Assembly: GCA_035513055.1 (NCBI GenBank)
Contig: DATKCT010000148.1
Location: 1 to 32,099 of the forward strand
Source: DATKCT01 sp035513055
Lineage (GTDB): Bacteria > Verrucomicrobiota > Verrucomicrobiia > Verrucomicrobiales > DEV007
Direction: 5' to 3'
DNA: 32,099 nucleotides
Numbering within the stretch: the first letter of the stretch is position 1; each line of letters opens with the position of its first letter. The translations under genes were made by a program, and so were the position numbers. Positions 1 through 8,003 of the stretch are shown here, one piece after another. Below the pieces are notes generated by a model that was given only the letters and a program-made list of their open reading frames with translations, was not told the origin of the DNA and made no database searches.

Positions 1-32
1 TGCAGAGCCTCGGGAGAAGCCGGAGGCTTCCC

Positions 33-281
33 AGCTTGTAGCCGGTGGTGAAGCGCAGCGACACCACCGGTCTGAGTTGCATCTCGATCCGCACCCCGGC
101 AGGGGTGCCAGCAACCGGCTGGCCATGCCCTCCACCTACACATGCCTGCTTTATCATGTCACCTTCTCTAATGGTTATGCAGGGGTTACGGTGAGCTGCG
201 GGCTGGCACCCCTGCCGGGGTGTGGGTGATGGATCGATCGTCTCCGGTGGTGTCGCTGCGCTTCACCACCGGCTACAAGCT
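33..281. repeat. Nested inverted repeat, 38-nt perfect outer arms
   Basis: Positions 33-70 and 244-281 are exact reverse complements over 38 nt. A second pair, 92-112 and 202-222, is complementary over 21 nt, so the element folds as a long stem with a loop of about 90 nt. Each outer arm also contains its own hairpin: CCGGTGGTG at 42-50 pairs with CACCACCGG at 62-70, and the same sequences recur at 244-252 and 264-272. No open reading frame of note lies inside. It could be a MITE-like or REP-type element; I see no target-site duplication. Confidence 0.8.
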
Positions 282-351
282 CTGATCCCTTCGGGATCAC
301 CGCATCTTCGGCCTCCCGGGCAGGCCAGAAATGTAAAAACTTCAAGGGCGA

Positions 352-471
352 GCAGGAGTGCCCGCGCCCCAGTTAGAAGAGTGGGACAGGCGAGACGCCC
401 GCCCCTACGTTGGGCGGACACTCCTGGCCGCCATTGAGCCGCAAGCCTTCGCGGGCAGGAGTGCCCGCGCC
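352..471. repeat. Dispersed GC palindrome, two direct copies and one inverted
   Basis: GCAGGAGTGCCCGCGCC occurs exactly at 352-368 and again at 455-471. A diverged inverted copy (GGCGGACACTCCTGG) lies between them at 414-428. The second copy is embedded in the imperfect palindrome GCGGGC-AGGAGT-GCCCGC. The pattern looks like a REP-type intergenic repeat unit. Confidence 0.6.
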
Positions 472-812
472 ACAGGTGCCAGGGTCAGCGGCCGGAACTC
501 TGAATCCTCTGATGGCTCTTCGGCCGGCATTCATTAATAGCTTGCCGCCGCTCAACTTCTCGCCGCTGTTCCACATCGTGCGGCAACTCATTCGCGGAGG
601 CAAAGCGATCCGCGGGCTGCTTGCCCAACGCACCTAGACAAGGCGCGAGCGGCAGGCCCGCTATGAGAATCCGGGGGCCGTCCTTGACCTTCGCGGGCCA
701 TCTTGTCACCTTCCACTCCATGGGAACCCTTGCTTCCAGCTTCGGGCGCCCGCTCAACTCGCCGGTGGGCAGAAATGGATTTCCCACCCGGTTCCTTCGA
801 AGAACTGCGACC

Positions 813-1943
813 ATGAAACCACGGACACTCGGCTTTCTGGCAATTCTGCTGGCGCCATGCCTCGTGATGAGTCGAGACAGCTCGACCACCTGGGCGGAGA
901 TGGAGCAGTTCTTCACTCCGCCAGAGGAATTCAAGGACAAGTTCGGCGATTACCGTTCTTTGATGAAGTTCGATGATGGCACGCCGGTCGAGACCCCGCA
1001 GGATTGGCCGCGGCGACGCAAGGAGATTCTGGATTACTGGCAAAGCGCGATGGGACCCTGGCCGGCCCTCGTTGAGAAACCCCGGATCAACTACAAGCAA
1101 AACGAACACGTCGAGAATTTCACCCGGCACGAAGTGGAGGTCGAGATTGCTCCCGGCCGGTTCGCCGGACCGCAATACTTGCTCATTCCCGATGGCAAGG
1201 AGGCCTTCCCCGCGGTCCTGGTGACCTGGTACGGCTCGGCCGACAGCGCGGGGTTAAACGAGGAAGTCCGCGGTACATTGGACTTCGGTTACCAGCTTGC
1301 CAAACGCGGTTTTGTGGTGTTGTGCATCGGCGGGGTAAGCCCGGAGCGCCCTGCCAGCGCCAAAACCGGCGTCCAGCCGTTATCCTACCTGGCCTACGTG
1401 GCGGCCAACTGCGGCAACGCCCTGGCGAACTTGCCGGAGGTGGACCCCGAGCGGATCGGAATCGCTGGCCACTCCTTCGGCGGGAAGTGGGCAATGTTCG
1501 CGTCGTGCCTCTATGAGCGATTCGCCAGTGCGGTGTGGATCGACCCCGGCATCGTCTGGAACGAGAAAGACGCCAACGCCAATTACTGGGAAGAGTGGTA
1601 TCTGGGTCACGACTACGATCAGCCGCCCGGAAAGCAGCGTAGCCCTGGCATTCCCAACGAACGAAACCCACGGACCGGCGCTTACAAGAAGCTGATCGCC
1701 GACGGCCGCAACCTCCACGAGTTGCACGCCTTGATGGCACCGCGCCCGTTCTTGGTCTCCGGCGGCGCGCAAGACCGTCCAGAGCACTGGACCGCCTTGA
1801 ACCATGCCATCGCCTTGAACCAGTTTCTAGGGCACACCCACCGGGTCGCAATGACCATGCGCAATGGCCACACGCCGACGATCGAGTCCAACGCCCAGGT
1901 TTACGCGTTTCTCGAACATTTTCTGAGAGACCCTGAGCGGTAG
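813..1943 (+). CDS. Exported alpha/beta hydrolase (acetyl-xylan-esterase / dienelactone-hydrolase-like)
   Basis: The product is a 376-residue probable esterase. Residues 1-20 form a signal-peptide-like N-terminus (MKPRT then a hydrophobic core), which is why the ATG at 813 is preferred over an in-frame ATG at 621 lying in repeat-like DNA. The nucleophile elbow is G-H-S-F-G-G at 219-224 with Ser221; the likely acid is Asp321 in GGAQD and the likely base His353 in NGHTP. This order and spacing fit the alpha/beta hydrolase fold. Related exported proteins in Planctomycetes and Verrucomicrobiota are often annotated as acetyl xylan esterases, so a role in deacetylating plant or algal polysaccharide is plausible but not shown. 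It stands alone: the next gene begins 205 nt downstream. Confidence 0.8.
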   Translation: MKPRTLGFLAILLAPCLVMSRDSSTTWAEMEQFFTPPEEFKDKFGDYRSLMKFDDGTPVETPQDWPRRRKEILDYWQSAMGPWPALVEKPRINYKQNEHVENFTRHEVEVEIAPGRFAGPQYLLIPDGKEAFPAVLVTWYGSADSAGLNEEVRGTLDFGYQLAKRGFVVLCIGGVSPERPASAKTGVQPLSYLAYVAANCGNALANLPEVDPERIGIAGHSFGGKWAMFASCLYERFASAVWIDPGIVWNEKDANANYWEEWYLGHDYDQPPGKQRSPGIPNERNPRTGAYKKLIADGRNLHELHALMAPRPFLVSGGAQDRPEHWTALNHAIALNQFLGHTHRVAMTMRNGHTPTIESNAQVYAFLEHFLRDPER

Positions 1944-2148
1944 GTCGCCCGTCCCTCCACGAGAGAGGGGGACAACCTCGTTCACCCGGCCTGGACGGAC
2001 CTTCGCAACGGGCGCCCGCTCAGGACAGCCTGGCCTGCCACCGGCCCGGAACGCCCCTCCATTCGGTTCTCGGAGAAAAGTTCGGGCTAGAGTTTGACGC
2101 GCCCGCCGCTTAGCCAGTAGCTTCCGGCCCCTTCCCCTTCTTGCTCTC

Positions 2149-2634
2149 ATGCCTTCCATTCACGTCGGCATCATCACCATCTCAGATCGCGTCTCCCAAG
2201 GACAGTACGAAGACGCCGGCGGACCAGCACTTCGCGCCGAAGCGGAGGCTCGAGGATGGCCGGTCGCCGCCGAAGCCGTCATCCCCGACGATAGGGCCCG
2301 GATCGCCGAAACAGTGCGGGCATTCTCCGCCCGCGGTTGCGCTCTCATTTTGACCACGGGTGGCACCGGGATCGCTGCGCGCGACGTCACCCCCGAAGCC
2401 CTGCGCGATGTCATGCGCCTGGAGATTCCGGGATTCGGCGAAATCATGCGGTCTCGTTCCATGATGTCCACTCCCAACGCCCTGGTCTCGCGTTGCATGG
2501 CCGCGCTCGTGGATTCTTCACTCGTGATTGCGCTGCCCGGAAAGCCGCAGGGGGCCGTGGAATGTCTGGGTTTCGTCGCCGGAGCCATCGACCATACCGT
2601 GAAATTGGCCGGTGGCCTTCCCACCTCCTGTTGA
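2149..2634 (+). CDS. mogA: Molybdopterin adenylyltransferase (MogA/MoaB family)
   Basis: The 161-residue product matches the full length of the MogA/MoaB family, which adenylylates molybdopterin before molybdenum insertion. Visible family motifs are the N-terminal strand IGIITISDR-type (here VGIITISDRVS), the nucleotide-binding TTGGTG at 69-74 followed by ARDVTPEA at 77-84, and LPGKPQGA at 129-136. MogA and MoaB cannot be told apart confidently from these motifs. The stop codon is followed after 3 nt by the GTG of the rhomboid gene, so the two are probably co-transcribed. A second cofactor gene, moaE, lies 2.1 kb downstream on the same strand. Confidence 0.88.
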   Translation: MPSIHVGIITISDRVSQGQYEDAGGPALRAEAEARGWPVAAEAVIPDDRARIAETVRAFSARGCALILTTGGTGIAARDVTPEALRDVMRLEIPGFGEIMRSRSMMSTPNALVSRCMAALVDSSLVIALPGKPQGAVECLGFVAGAIDHTVKLAGGLPTSC

Positions 2635-2637
2635 ACC

Positions 2638-3240
2638 GTGCCGTTGCGCCTGCGCTTACCCGAATCCTTCCTTCGCGCTCTTGCCGGCGCCGCCCTGCTC
2701 GTCATTCTCTTGTGGTCCCTGAAAGCCTGGGACCTGACCATCGACTTCTTCGTCGCCGGACGCCGGAGCGTCCTAACCAATCTATTGGGAATTCACCCCC
2801 GCTCCCTCGCAGGGCTGCCCGGCGTCCTCTTCGCCCACTTCATCCACCGCGATTTCGCCCACCTCGCCGCGAACACACCGGCCCTTTTCGTCCTGTCCTT
2901 CCTGGTCCTCCTCTCTGGCATACGTCGCTTCGCCTGCATAACCCTCATCGTCATCCTCGTCAGCGGGACCGTGATCTGGCTGACCGAACGCGCCACCACC
3001 GTCGGGTCCAGCACCCTCGTGTTCGGCTACCTCGGTTTCGTCCTCGCCCGTGGATTCGTCGAGCAGCGCATCGCATGGATCGCCATTGCTGTGGGTCTTC
3101 TTGTGGTTTACGGACTGGCCCCCTCAGGGCTGCTGCCCGGCCGCAAGGATGTCTCTTGGATCGCCCATGGAGCCGGCTTGGCCTCCGGGATTCTGGCCGC
3201 CCGCTCCTTCCGGGAGCCGCCGCCCCGGTCCATTCCTTGA
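2638..3240 (+). CDS. Rhomboid-family intramembrane serine protease
   Basis: A 200-residue protein with about six hydrophobic segments. The rhomboid signature is recognisable: H-x4-H-x3-N at His70, His75 and Asn79 in the second helix; the catalytic serine in G-S-S-T (Gly123 to Thr126, Ser125), where the usual motif is GxSG, followed by the normal L-V-F-G-Y-L-G; and the catalytic histidine His177 in SWIAHGAGLASG. The Ser/His dyad is therefore present although the second glycine of GxSG is Thr. The start is GTG, 3 nt after the mogA stop, so translation is probably coupled. The substrate is unknown. The 3' end faces gnd with 17 nt between the stops. Confidence 0.8.
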   Translation: MPLRLRLPESFLRALAGAALLVILLWSLKAWDLTIDFFVAGRRSVLTNLLGIHPRSLAGLPGVLFAHFIHRDFAHLAANTPALFVLSFLVLLSGIRRFACITLIVILVSGTVIWLTERATTVGSSTLVFGYLGFVLARGFVEQRIAWIAIAVGLLVVYGLAPSGLLPGRKDVSWIAHGAGLASGILAARSFREPPPRSIP

Positions 3241-3257
3241 ACCATGAACACGCATTT

Positions 3258-4685
3258 CTACTCGATCACATCCGGCCAATCGGTGTGAAAAAACTCTCCC
3301 GCCGGACGATCGATCCGTTCGTAGGTGTGTGCTCCGAAATAGTCTCGCTGCGCCTGCAACAAGTTGGCCGGCAGCCGTTCCTGCCGGTAACTGTCGTAAT
3401 AGGCCAAGGAAGCAGAGAAGGCTGGAACGGGAACCCCCGCCGACACCGCCGCAGCCACCACCTTCCGCCATGCTCCTTCGCTCCGGTTCAAAACGTCCTG
3501 AAAGAAAGGATCCAGCATGAGATTGCTCAAGGAAGCCTCGCGTTCGTAGGCTTCCTTGATCCGGTTCAAAAACTTCGCCCGGATGATGCATCCGCCGCGC
3601 CAAATCGTGGCGATGTCTCCCAATTGCAGTCCCCAATCATGCAAGCGGCTGGCTTCCACGAGCATGTCCATTCCTTGCGTGTATGAGACAATCTTGGAGG
3701 CGTAGAGCGCAGCACCCACCGCATCGATGAACTCGTCCCGGTTCACCCCCGGATTCAAACTCTCGCTGCCCCGCAGATGCGCCGATGCCCGGACGCGCTT
3801 CTCTTTCCACGACGAGAGTATCCGGGCTTCCACCGCCGCATTGATCGTCGAAACCACCGTTCCCATCTCGATTGCGGAAAGCAGCGTCCACTTCCCAGTC
3901 CCCTTTTGGCCAGCCCTGTCCATGATGAGGTCCACCACCGGCAATCCCGTTTCTTCGTCCCGCACCGTGAATATCTTCGAGGTGATCTCGATGAGATAGC
4001 TGTTGAGTTCACCCTCGTTCCACCCTGCGAAGATCCGGTGCAGCTCTTCGATACCGGTTCCCGGTAGATTGCGCAGCAGATCGTAGGCCTCGCAAATCAA
4101 CTGCATATCCCCGTACTCGATTCCATTGTGGACCATCTTCACGTAATGCCCGGCGCCGCCGGGTCCCATGAACCGGCAACAGGGTTCTCCATCTACTTGC
4201 GCGGCGATGCGCTTAAATACCGGTTCCATAACCTCCCAAGCAGCAAAACTTCCTCCGGGCATGATGGAAGGCCCTTTGAGGGCTCCTTCTTCGCCGCCGG
4301 ACACGCCGGCGCCGAGGAACAGAATCCCTTTGCTTTCGAGTTCCTGGGCCCGGCGTTCGGTGTCTGTATACAATGAATTTCCCCCATCGACCAAGACGTC
4401 GCCCGGTTCCACCAAGGGCATCAACTGCCCAATCACCGAGTCGACCGCGGGACCGGCCTGGACCATGAGCATGATCCGCCGCGGCCGCTCCAAACTCGCC
4501 ACAAACTCCTCCGGAGTCCGGAAGCCGCCGATCGATTTTCCCTTGCCGCTCGAGGCGAGAAACTTCTCCATTGTCGCCGTCGTTCGGTTGTAGACGGAAA
4601 CCCGAAAACCGCGGCTCTCGACATTGAGCGCCAAGTTCTGTCCCATCACCGCCAGCCCAATCAATCCAAAGCCGTTCTTGCTCAT
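3258..4685 (-). CDS. gnd: 6-phosphogluconate dehydrogenase, decarboxylating
   Basis: The 475-residue product has the length of the long-chain Gnd enzymes that convert 6-phosphogluconate to ribulose-5-phosphate, CO2 and NADPH in the pentose phosphate pathway. Features seen: the N-terminal dinucleotide-binding motif GLAVMGQNLALN, the substrate segment DGGNSLYTDTERR, the catalytic lysine region GAGHYVKMVHNGIEYGDMQ, and the C-terminal QRDYFGAHTYERID that contributes substrate-binding Arg/His residues from the partner subunit. The ATG is preceded by AAGGGA about 7 nt upstream, a good ribosome binding site. It is a single gene on the minus strand between two plus-strand cofactor genes and diverges from moaE. 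Confidence 0.95.
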   Translation of the reverse strand: MSKNGFGLIGLAVMGQNLALNVESRGFRVSVYNRTTATMEKFLASSGKGKSIGGFRTPEEFVASLERPRRIMLMVQAGPAVDSVIGQLMPLVEPGDVLVDGGNSLYTDTERRAQELESKGILFLGAGVSGGEEGALKGPSIMPGGSFAAWEVMEPVFKRIAAQVDGEPCCRFMGPGGAGHYVKMVHNGIEYGDMQLICEAYDLLRNLPGTGIEELHRIFAGWNEGELNSYLIEITSKIFTVRDEETGLPVVDLIMDRAGQKGTGKWTLLSAIEMGTVVSTINAAVEARILSSWKEKRVRASAHLRGSESLNPGVNRDEFIDAVGAALYASKIVSYTQGMDMLVEASRLHDWGLQLGDIATIWRGGCIIRAKFLNRIKEAYEREASLSNLMLDPFFQDVLNRSEGAWRKVVAAAVSAGVPVPAFSASLAYYDSYRQERLPANLLQAQRDYFGAHTYERIDRPAGEFFHTDWPDVIE

Positions 4686-4766
4686 CGAATTCCCTTCGCG
4701 CTAATTGCCGCCCCGCGAGGGCTGAACCTTGAGACAAGGGGATCCCAAGTCAACCGGCGTTTTCCC

Positions 4767-5159
4767 TTGGTTACCTGCCTTATTTCCAGCGACCCAGTCG
4801 AACCTCCGCCGGCCCATCAGGACCCGGAACACGGAGCGGTGCTCACCTTTCTCGGAGTCGTCCGCGACGTCGAGGATGGCCGCCCTTTGCTCGGCCTCCG
4901 CTACACCTGTCACCAAGCTCTGGCTGAAAAATCCCTCCGCCAACTCTCCGCTGCCGCCCTCGACAGGTTCGGGGGGCACGACCTCTACGTCCACCACCGC
5001 GTTGGTTTCGTTCCTTCCGGGGAAACCTCGCTCCTGCTCCAAGTGGCGACCCGCCACAGCACCGAAGCGTTCGCCCTCGCCCAGCATTACCTTGCAGCCA
5101 TCAAAACGGAAATCCCGATCTGGAAAGAACCTGTTTTCTCCGGCGCCAGTCAGTCATGA
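4767..5159 (+). CDS. moaE: Molybdopterin synthase catalytic subunit MoaE
   Basis: The product (130 residues from a TTG start) is the large subunit of molybdopterin synthase, which with MoaD puts the dithiolene sulfurs into precursor Z. Conserved MoaE features: FLGVVRD at 28-34, HHRVG at 76-80, RHSTEAF at 96-102, and IKTEIPIWK at 112-120, whose lysines 113 and 120 have the seven-residue spacing of the two active-site lysines of E. coli MoaE (119 and 126). The start is uncertain: no ATG or GTG is available near the N-terminus, and an AAGGGG sits about 25 nt before the TTG. No moaD is present in the window. The stop overlaps the pgsA start (ATGA). Confidence 0.85.
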   Translation: MVTCLISSDPVEPPPAHQDPEHGAVLTFLGVVRDVEDGRPLLGLRYTCHQALAEKSLRQLSAAALDRFGGHDLYVHHRVGFVPSGETSLLLQVATRHSTEAFALAQHYLAAIKTEIPIWKEPVFSGASQS

Positions 5160-5752
5160 ACCTGCCAAACCAACTCACCGTAGCGCGGTTGTTCATGACC
5201 CTCGTCTTCGTGGCCGTCCTCGCCTTCTCTTTTCCCTGGAGTTCCCAAGTTGCTCTGGGCCTCTTCATCGTCGCCTCCTTGACCGACTGGCTCGACGGAC
5301 TCATTGCCAGACGCTGGGGTCTCATCACCAATTTCGGCAAGTTAATGGACCCGCTCGTCGATAAGATCCTCACCTGCTCCGCGCTCATCATGCTCGCCGC
5401 CGGAGCCAATCCTCTCTTTCCCCCCTGGGCCGTCGTCGTCGTTCTCGCCCGGGAATTCCTCGTCACCGGGCTTCGTCTCATCGCCGGATCGCAAGGCGAC
5501 GTCCTCGTCGCAGATTCCCTCGGGAAATGGAAAACCGTCACCCAAATCGCCGCCATTATTTATTTCCTGGCCTGGCTCGCCTCCTCTGAAGAACCGTTGG
5601 GAGCGGTCTTCTCCGCCACCCTCTTCGCGCCATCGTGGATGCAACCCGCCATCGCCGGGAAGGTCCTCATCGCCGCCACGCTGCTCACTACGGTTGTCTC
5701 CGGCTGCTCCTATCTCTGGAAAAACCGGCGGCTTCTCTTGTCCGGCGTCTAA
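5156..5752 (+). CDS. pgsA: CDP-diacylglycerol--glycerol-3-phosphate 3-phosphatidyltransferase
   Basis: A 198-residue integral membrane enzyme of the CDP-alcohol phosphatidyltransferase family. The diagnostic motif D-G-x2-A-R-x8-G-x3-D-x3-D is complete: Asp47-Gly48, Ala51-Arg52, Gly61, Asp65 and Asp69, with the extra upstream Asp44 in TDWLDG. The N-terminus MNLPNQLTVARL is typical of PgsA, which makes phosphatidylglycerol-phosphate from CDP-diacylglycerol and glycerol-3-phosphate at the inner membrane. The ATG overlaps the moaE stop by 4 nt, so translation is probably coupled although the pathways are unrelated. Other alcohol acceptors are possible for this family, but length and N-terminus favour PgsA. 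Confidence 0.9.
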   Translation: MNLPNQLTVARLFMTLVFVAVLAFSFPWSSQVALGLFIVASLTDWLDGLIARRWGLITNFGKLMDPLVDKILTCSALIMLAAGANPLFPPWAVVVVLAREFLVTGLRLIAGSQGDVLVADSLGKWKTVTQIAAIIYFLAWLASSEEPLGAVFSATLFAPSWMQPAIAGKVLIAATLLTTVVSGCSYLWKNRRLLLSGV

Positions 5753-5897
5753 AAATGCCGGAATCCAACTGCTCCGCAGGAGGCCGCGGAGCGCCCGCAG
5801 GGATGCCGCTTCCGCCACATCCGCAGGCAGAGGGCGGATCTTGCGCTTGGCGATCCGGCCTGATTGTGGCTCAATGTTCCAAAAGCGCGCCAGAAAA

Positions 5898-8003
5898 ATG
5901 CAGACCCAGTGCCCTCGCTTCGTCCAAGCGCTATCCGCCGCCGTTGCCGCGTTGTCTTTGCTTCACGTCACAGCGCTCGCTCCAGCCATCGCCGAGACGC
6001 CGGGAGAACGCTGGTCTACCGCCACCCCAGCCGAAGCCGGATTGGATGAAAAGCAACTCGCGCGCGCGCGGGATTACGCGCTGACCGGCAACGGATCGGG
6101 CTGCATCGTTCGCGGTGGAAAACTCGTGATGTCTTGGGGCGATCTCAAACGCCGTTATGATCTGAAGTCGACCACCAAGTCTTTCGGTTCCGCCGCGTTG
6201 GGACTCGCCATCGCCGACGGGAAAGTGCGCTTGAATGACCGGGCTGCGACACACCACCCCAACTTCGGGATCCCGCTGGAGTCCAACGCCCGCACCGGTT
6301 GGCTCGACAAGATCACCATCGCGCAGCTCGCCTCCCAAACCGCGGGATGGGACAAAAACGGCGGCTACGTCGAACTGTTATTCGAGCCGGGAACGGAGTG
6401 GGCTTACAGCGACAGCGGTCCCAATTGGCTGGCCGAGTGCATCACCCTCGCCTGCCGCCGTGATCTCAATGAGCTGATGTTCGAACGCCTCTTCACGCCC
6501 CTGGGAGTAAGACCGGCCGACCTCGTGTGGCGTAAGAACTCCTATCGCCCTGAACAGATCTCCGGCATCATGCGTCGCGAGTTCGGCTCCGGCATCAGCG
6601 CGAACGTCGACGCCATGGCTCGCTTCGGTCTGCTCTGGCTGCGCGGCGGCGACTGGAACGGAGCGCAATTGCTTCCCGGGGACTTCATCAGGCTCGCTTC
6701 CCAGACCATTCCCGGCGGCGAAGCACTGCCCGTCCGAAAACCGGAGGAATACGGCAAGGCCTCACACCATTACGGCCTGCTCTGGTGGAACAATGCCGAC
6801 GGCGCCATCGAAAGCGTTCCGCGAGACGCCTACTGGAGTTGGGGTCTGCACGACAGCCTCATCGTCGTGATGCCCTCGTTGGACCTCCTGGTCGCCCGCG
6901 CGGGCAAAGGTTGGAAGCGCGAGCCGGATGCCGATCACTACAAAGTCTTGGAACCTTTCCTCCAACCCGTCGCCGCTGCGGCAGGATTCGATCCGGAATC
7001 TGCGCCGCCCCCCGGCGATGCACTCGCCCTTCGTCCGGGACCCTACCCGCCAAGTTCCGTCATCAAGGGCATCGAATGGGCTCCGGCCGCCGCCGTCCTG
7101 CGCCTGGCCAAGGGAAGCGACAACTGGCCCCTCACCTGGGCCGATGACGGCGCCCTCTACTCCGCCTACGGCGATGGCCGCGGTTTCGAACCCTTCGTCC
7201 CGAACAAACTCAGCCTCGGCTTAGCCAGCATCACCGGAACACCACCCTCTATCAAGGGGGTGAATATCCGTTCGGAATCCGCTGAAACCCTCGGAGACGG
7301 AGCACGGGGCCGCAAAGCCAGCGGGATCCTCTGCGTGGACGGCGTCCTCTACCTTCTCGTGCGCAACGCAGGACTTTCTCACCTGGGTTGGTCCTCCGAC
7401 CACGGAGCCACGTGGACCTGGGCCGATTGGAAATTCACCGAGGGCTTCGGCTGTCCTACCTTTCTGAACTTCGGAAAAGACTACGCCGGCGCCCGCGACC
7501 ATTTCGTCTATGTCTATTCGCCCGATTCCGAGAGCGCCTACGAACGGGCGGACCGCTTCATTCTCGCGCGCGCGCCCCGGGCTCAAATGGCCGATCGCGA
7601 GTCCTGGCAGTTCTTTGCCGGGTTGGACCCGTCGGGAGACCCCGCCTGGACACCGGAGATCTCCCGGAGAGGCTCTGTCTTCTCCAACCCAGGCGGCTGT
7701 TACCGCTCCGGAATCACCTACAACGCTCCGCTCCGGCGCTACCTTTGGTGCCAGACGGGACTGGGCGAGGACACCCGCTTTCGAGGCGGATTCGCCATCT
7801 ACGACGCCCCGGAACCCTGGGGTCCGTGGACCACCGTCTTCCATACCGCCGATTGGGATATCGGGCCCGGTGAATCCAGCAGCCTGCCCGCCAAATGGAT
7901 GAGCCCGGATGGCCGGACGGTGCGCCTCGTGTTCTCCGGGGACGACGCTTTTTCCGTTCGCCAGGGAACCCTAACGATAGCCTCAGATTCCTCGCCTCAG
8001 TGA
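5898..8003 (+). CDS. Secreted serine hydrolase (beta-lactamase fold) fused to a DUF4185/sialidase-like domain
   Basis: The 701-residue product starts with a probable signal peptide (cleavage near residue 33, ending AIAE); an in-frame ATG at 5874 would add MFQKRARK and is an equally plausible start. Residues about 40-360 are a beta-lactamase/PBP-like serine hydrolase: S-T-T-K at 91-94 is the SxxK nucleophile motif and YSDSG at 170-174 replaces the usual YxN. The third motif is weak (WGLHDS, 315-320). Residues about 385-701 resemble DUF4185 / glycosidase-like beta-propeller proteins, with the Asp-box-like SSDHGATWTWADW and repeated Trp/Gly-rich strands. The combination suggests an exported esterase or amidase with a sugar-binding or hydrolytic module. 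The 3' end overlaps the convergent flavoenzyme by 21 nt. Confidence 0.78.
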   Translation: MQTQCPRFVQALSAAVAALSLLHVTALAPAIAETPGERWSTATPAEAGLDEKQLARARDYALTGNGSGCIVRGGKLVMSWGDLKRRYDLKSTTKSFGSAALGLAIADGKVRLNDRAATHHPNFGIPLESNARTGWLDKITIAQLASQTAGWDKNGGYVELLFEPGTEWAYSDSGPNWLAECITLACRRDLNELMFERLFTPLGVRPADLVWRKNSYRPEQISGIMRREFGSGISANVDAMARFGLLWLRGGDWNGAQLLPGDFIRLASQTIPGGEALPVRKPEEYGKASHHYGLLWWNNADGAIESVPRDAYWSWGLHDSLIVVMPSLDLLVARAGKGWKREPDADHYKVLEPFLQPVAAAAGFDPESAPPPGDALALRPGPYPPSSVIKGIEWAPAAAVLRLAKGSDNWPLTWADDGALYSAYGDGRGFEPFVPNKLSLGLASITGTPPSIKGVNIRSESAETLGDGARGRKASGILCVDGVLYLLVRNAGLSHLGWSSDHGATWTWADWKFTEGFGCPTFLNFGKDYAGARDHFVYVYSPDSESAYERADRFILARAPRAQMADRESWQFFAGLDPSGDPAWTPEISRRGSVFSNPGGCYRSGITYNAPLRRYLWCQTGLGEDTRFRGGFAIYDAPEPWGPWTTVFHTADWDIGPGESSSLPAKWMSPDGRTVRLVFSGDDAFSVRQGTLTIASDSSPQ

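Larger units (their letters stand above)
1..812. repeat. Non-coding, hairpin-rich intergenic repeat region
   Basis: I see no convincing gene here; the short open frames are low-complexity and match no family I recognise. The stretch is a mosaic of palindromes: a hairpin with arms at 16-21 and 25-30, the large nested inverted repeat at 33-281, a perfect 7-bp-arm hairpin TGATCCC/GGGATCA at 283-299, and the GCAGGAGTGCCCGCGCC repeat copies at 352-471. From about 480 to 812 no repeat is obvious and no gene signal is seen apart from the start of the hydrolase at 813. Such regions are typical of intergenic repeat clusters in large Verrucomicrobiota genomes (inference). Confidence 0.6.

Noticed and set aside
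2337..3686. Long plus-strand open frame (449 codons) across mogA, the rhomboid gene and gnd
   Set aside because: It is out of frame with two recognisable genes, Arg/Pro/His-rich as expected for a GC-driven shadow, and matches no family.
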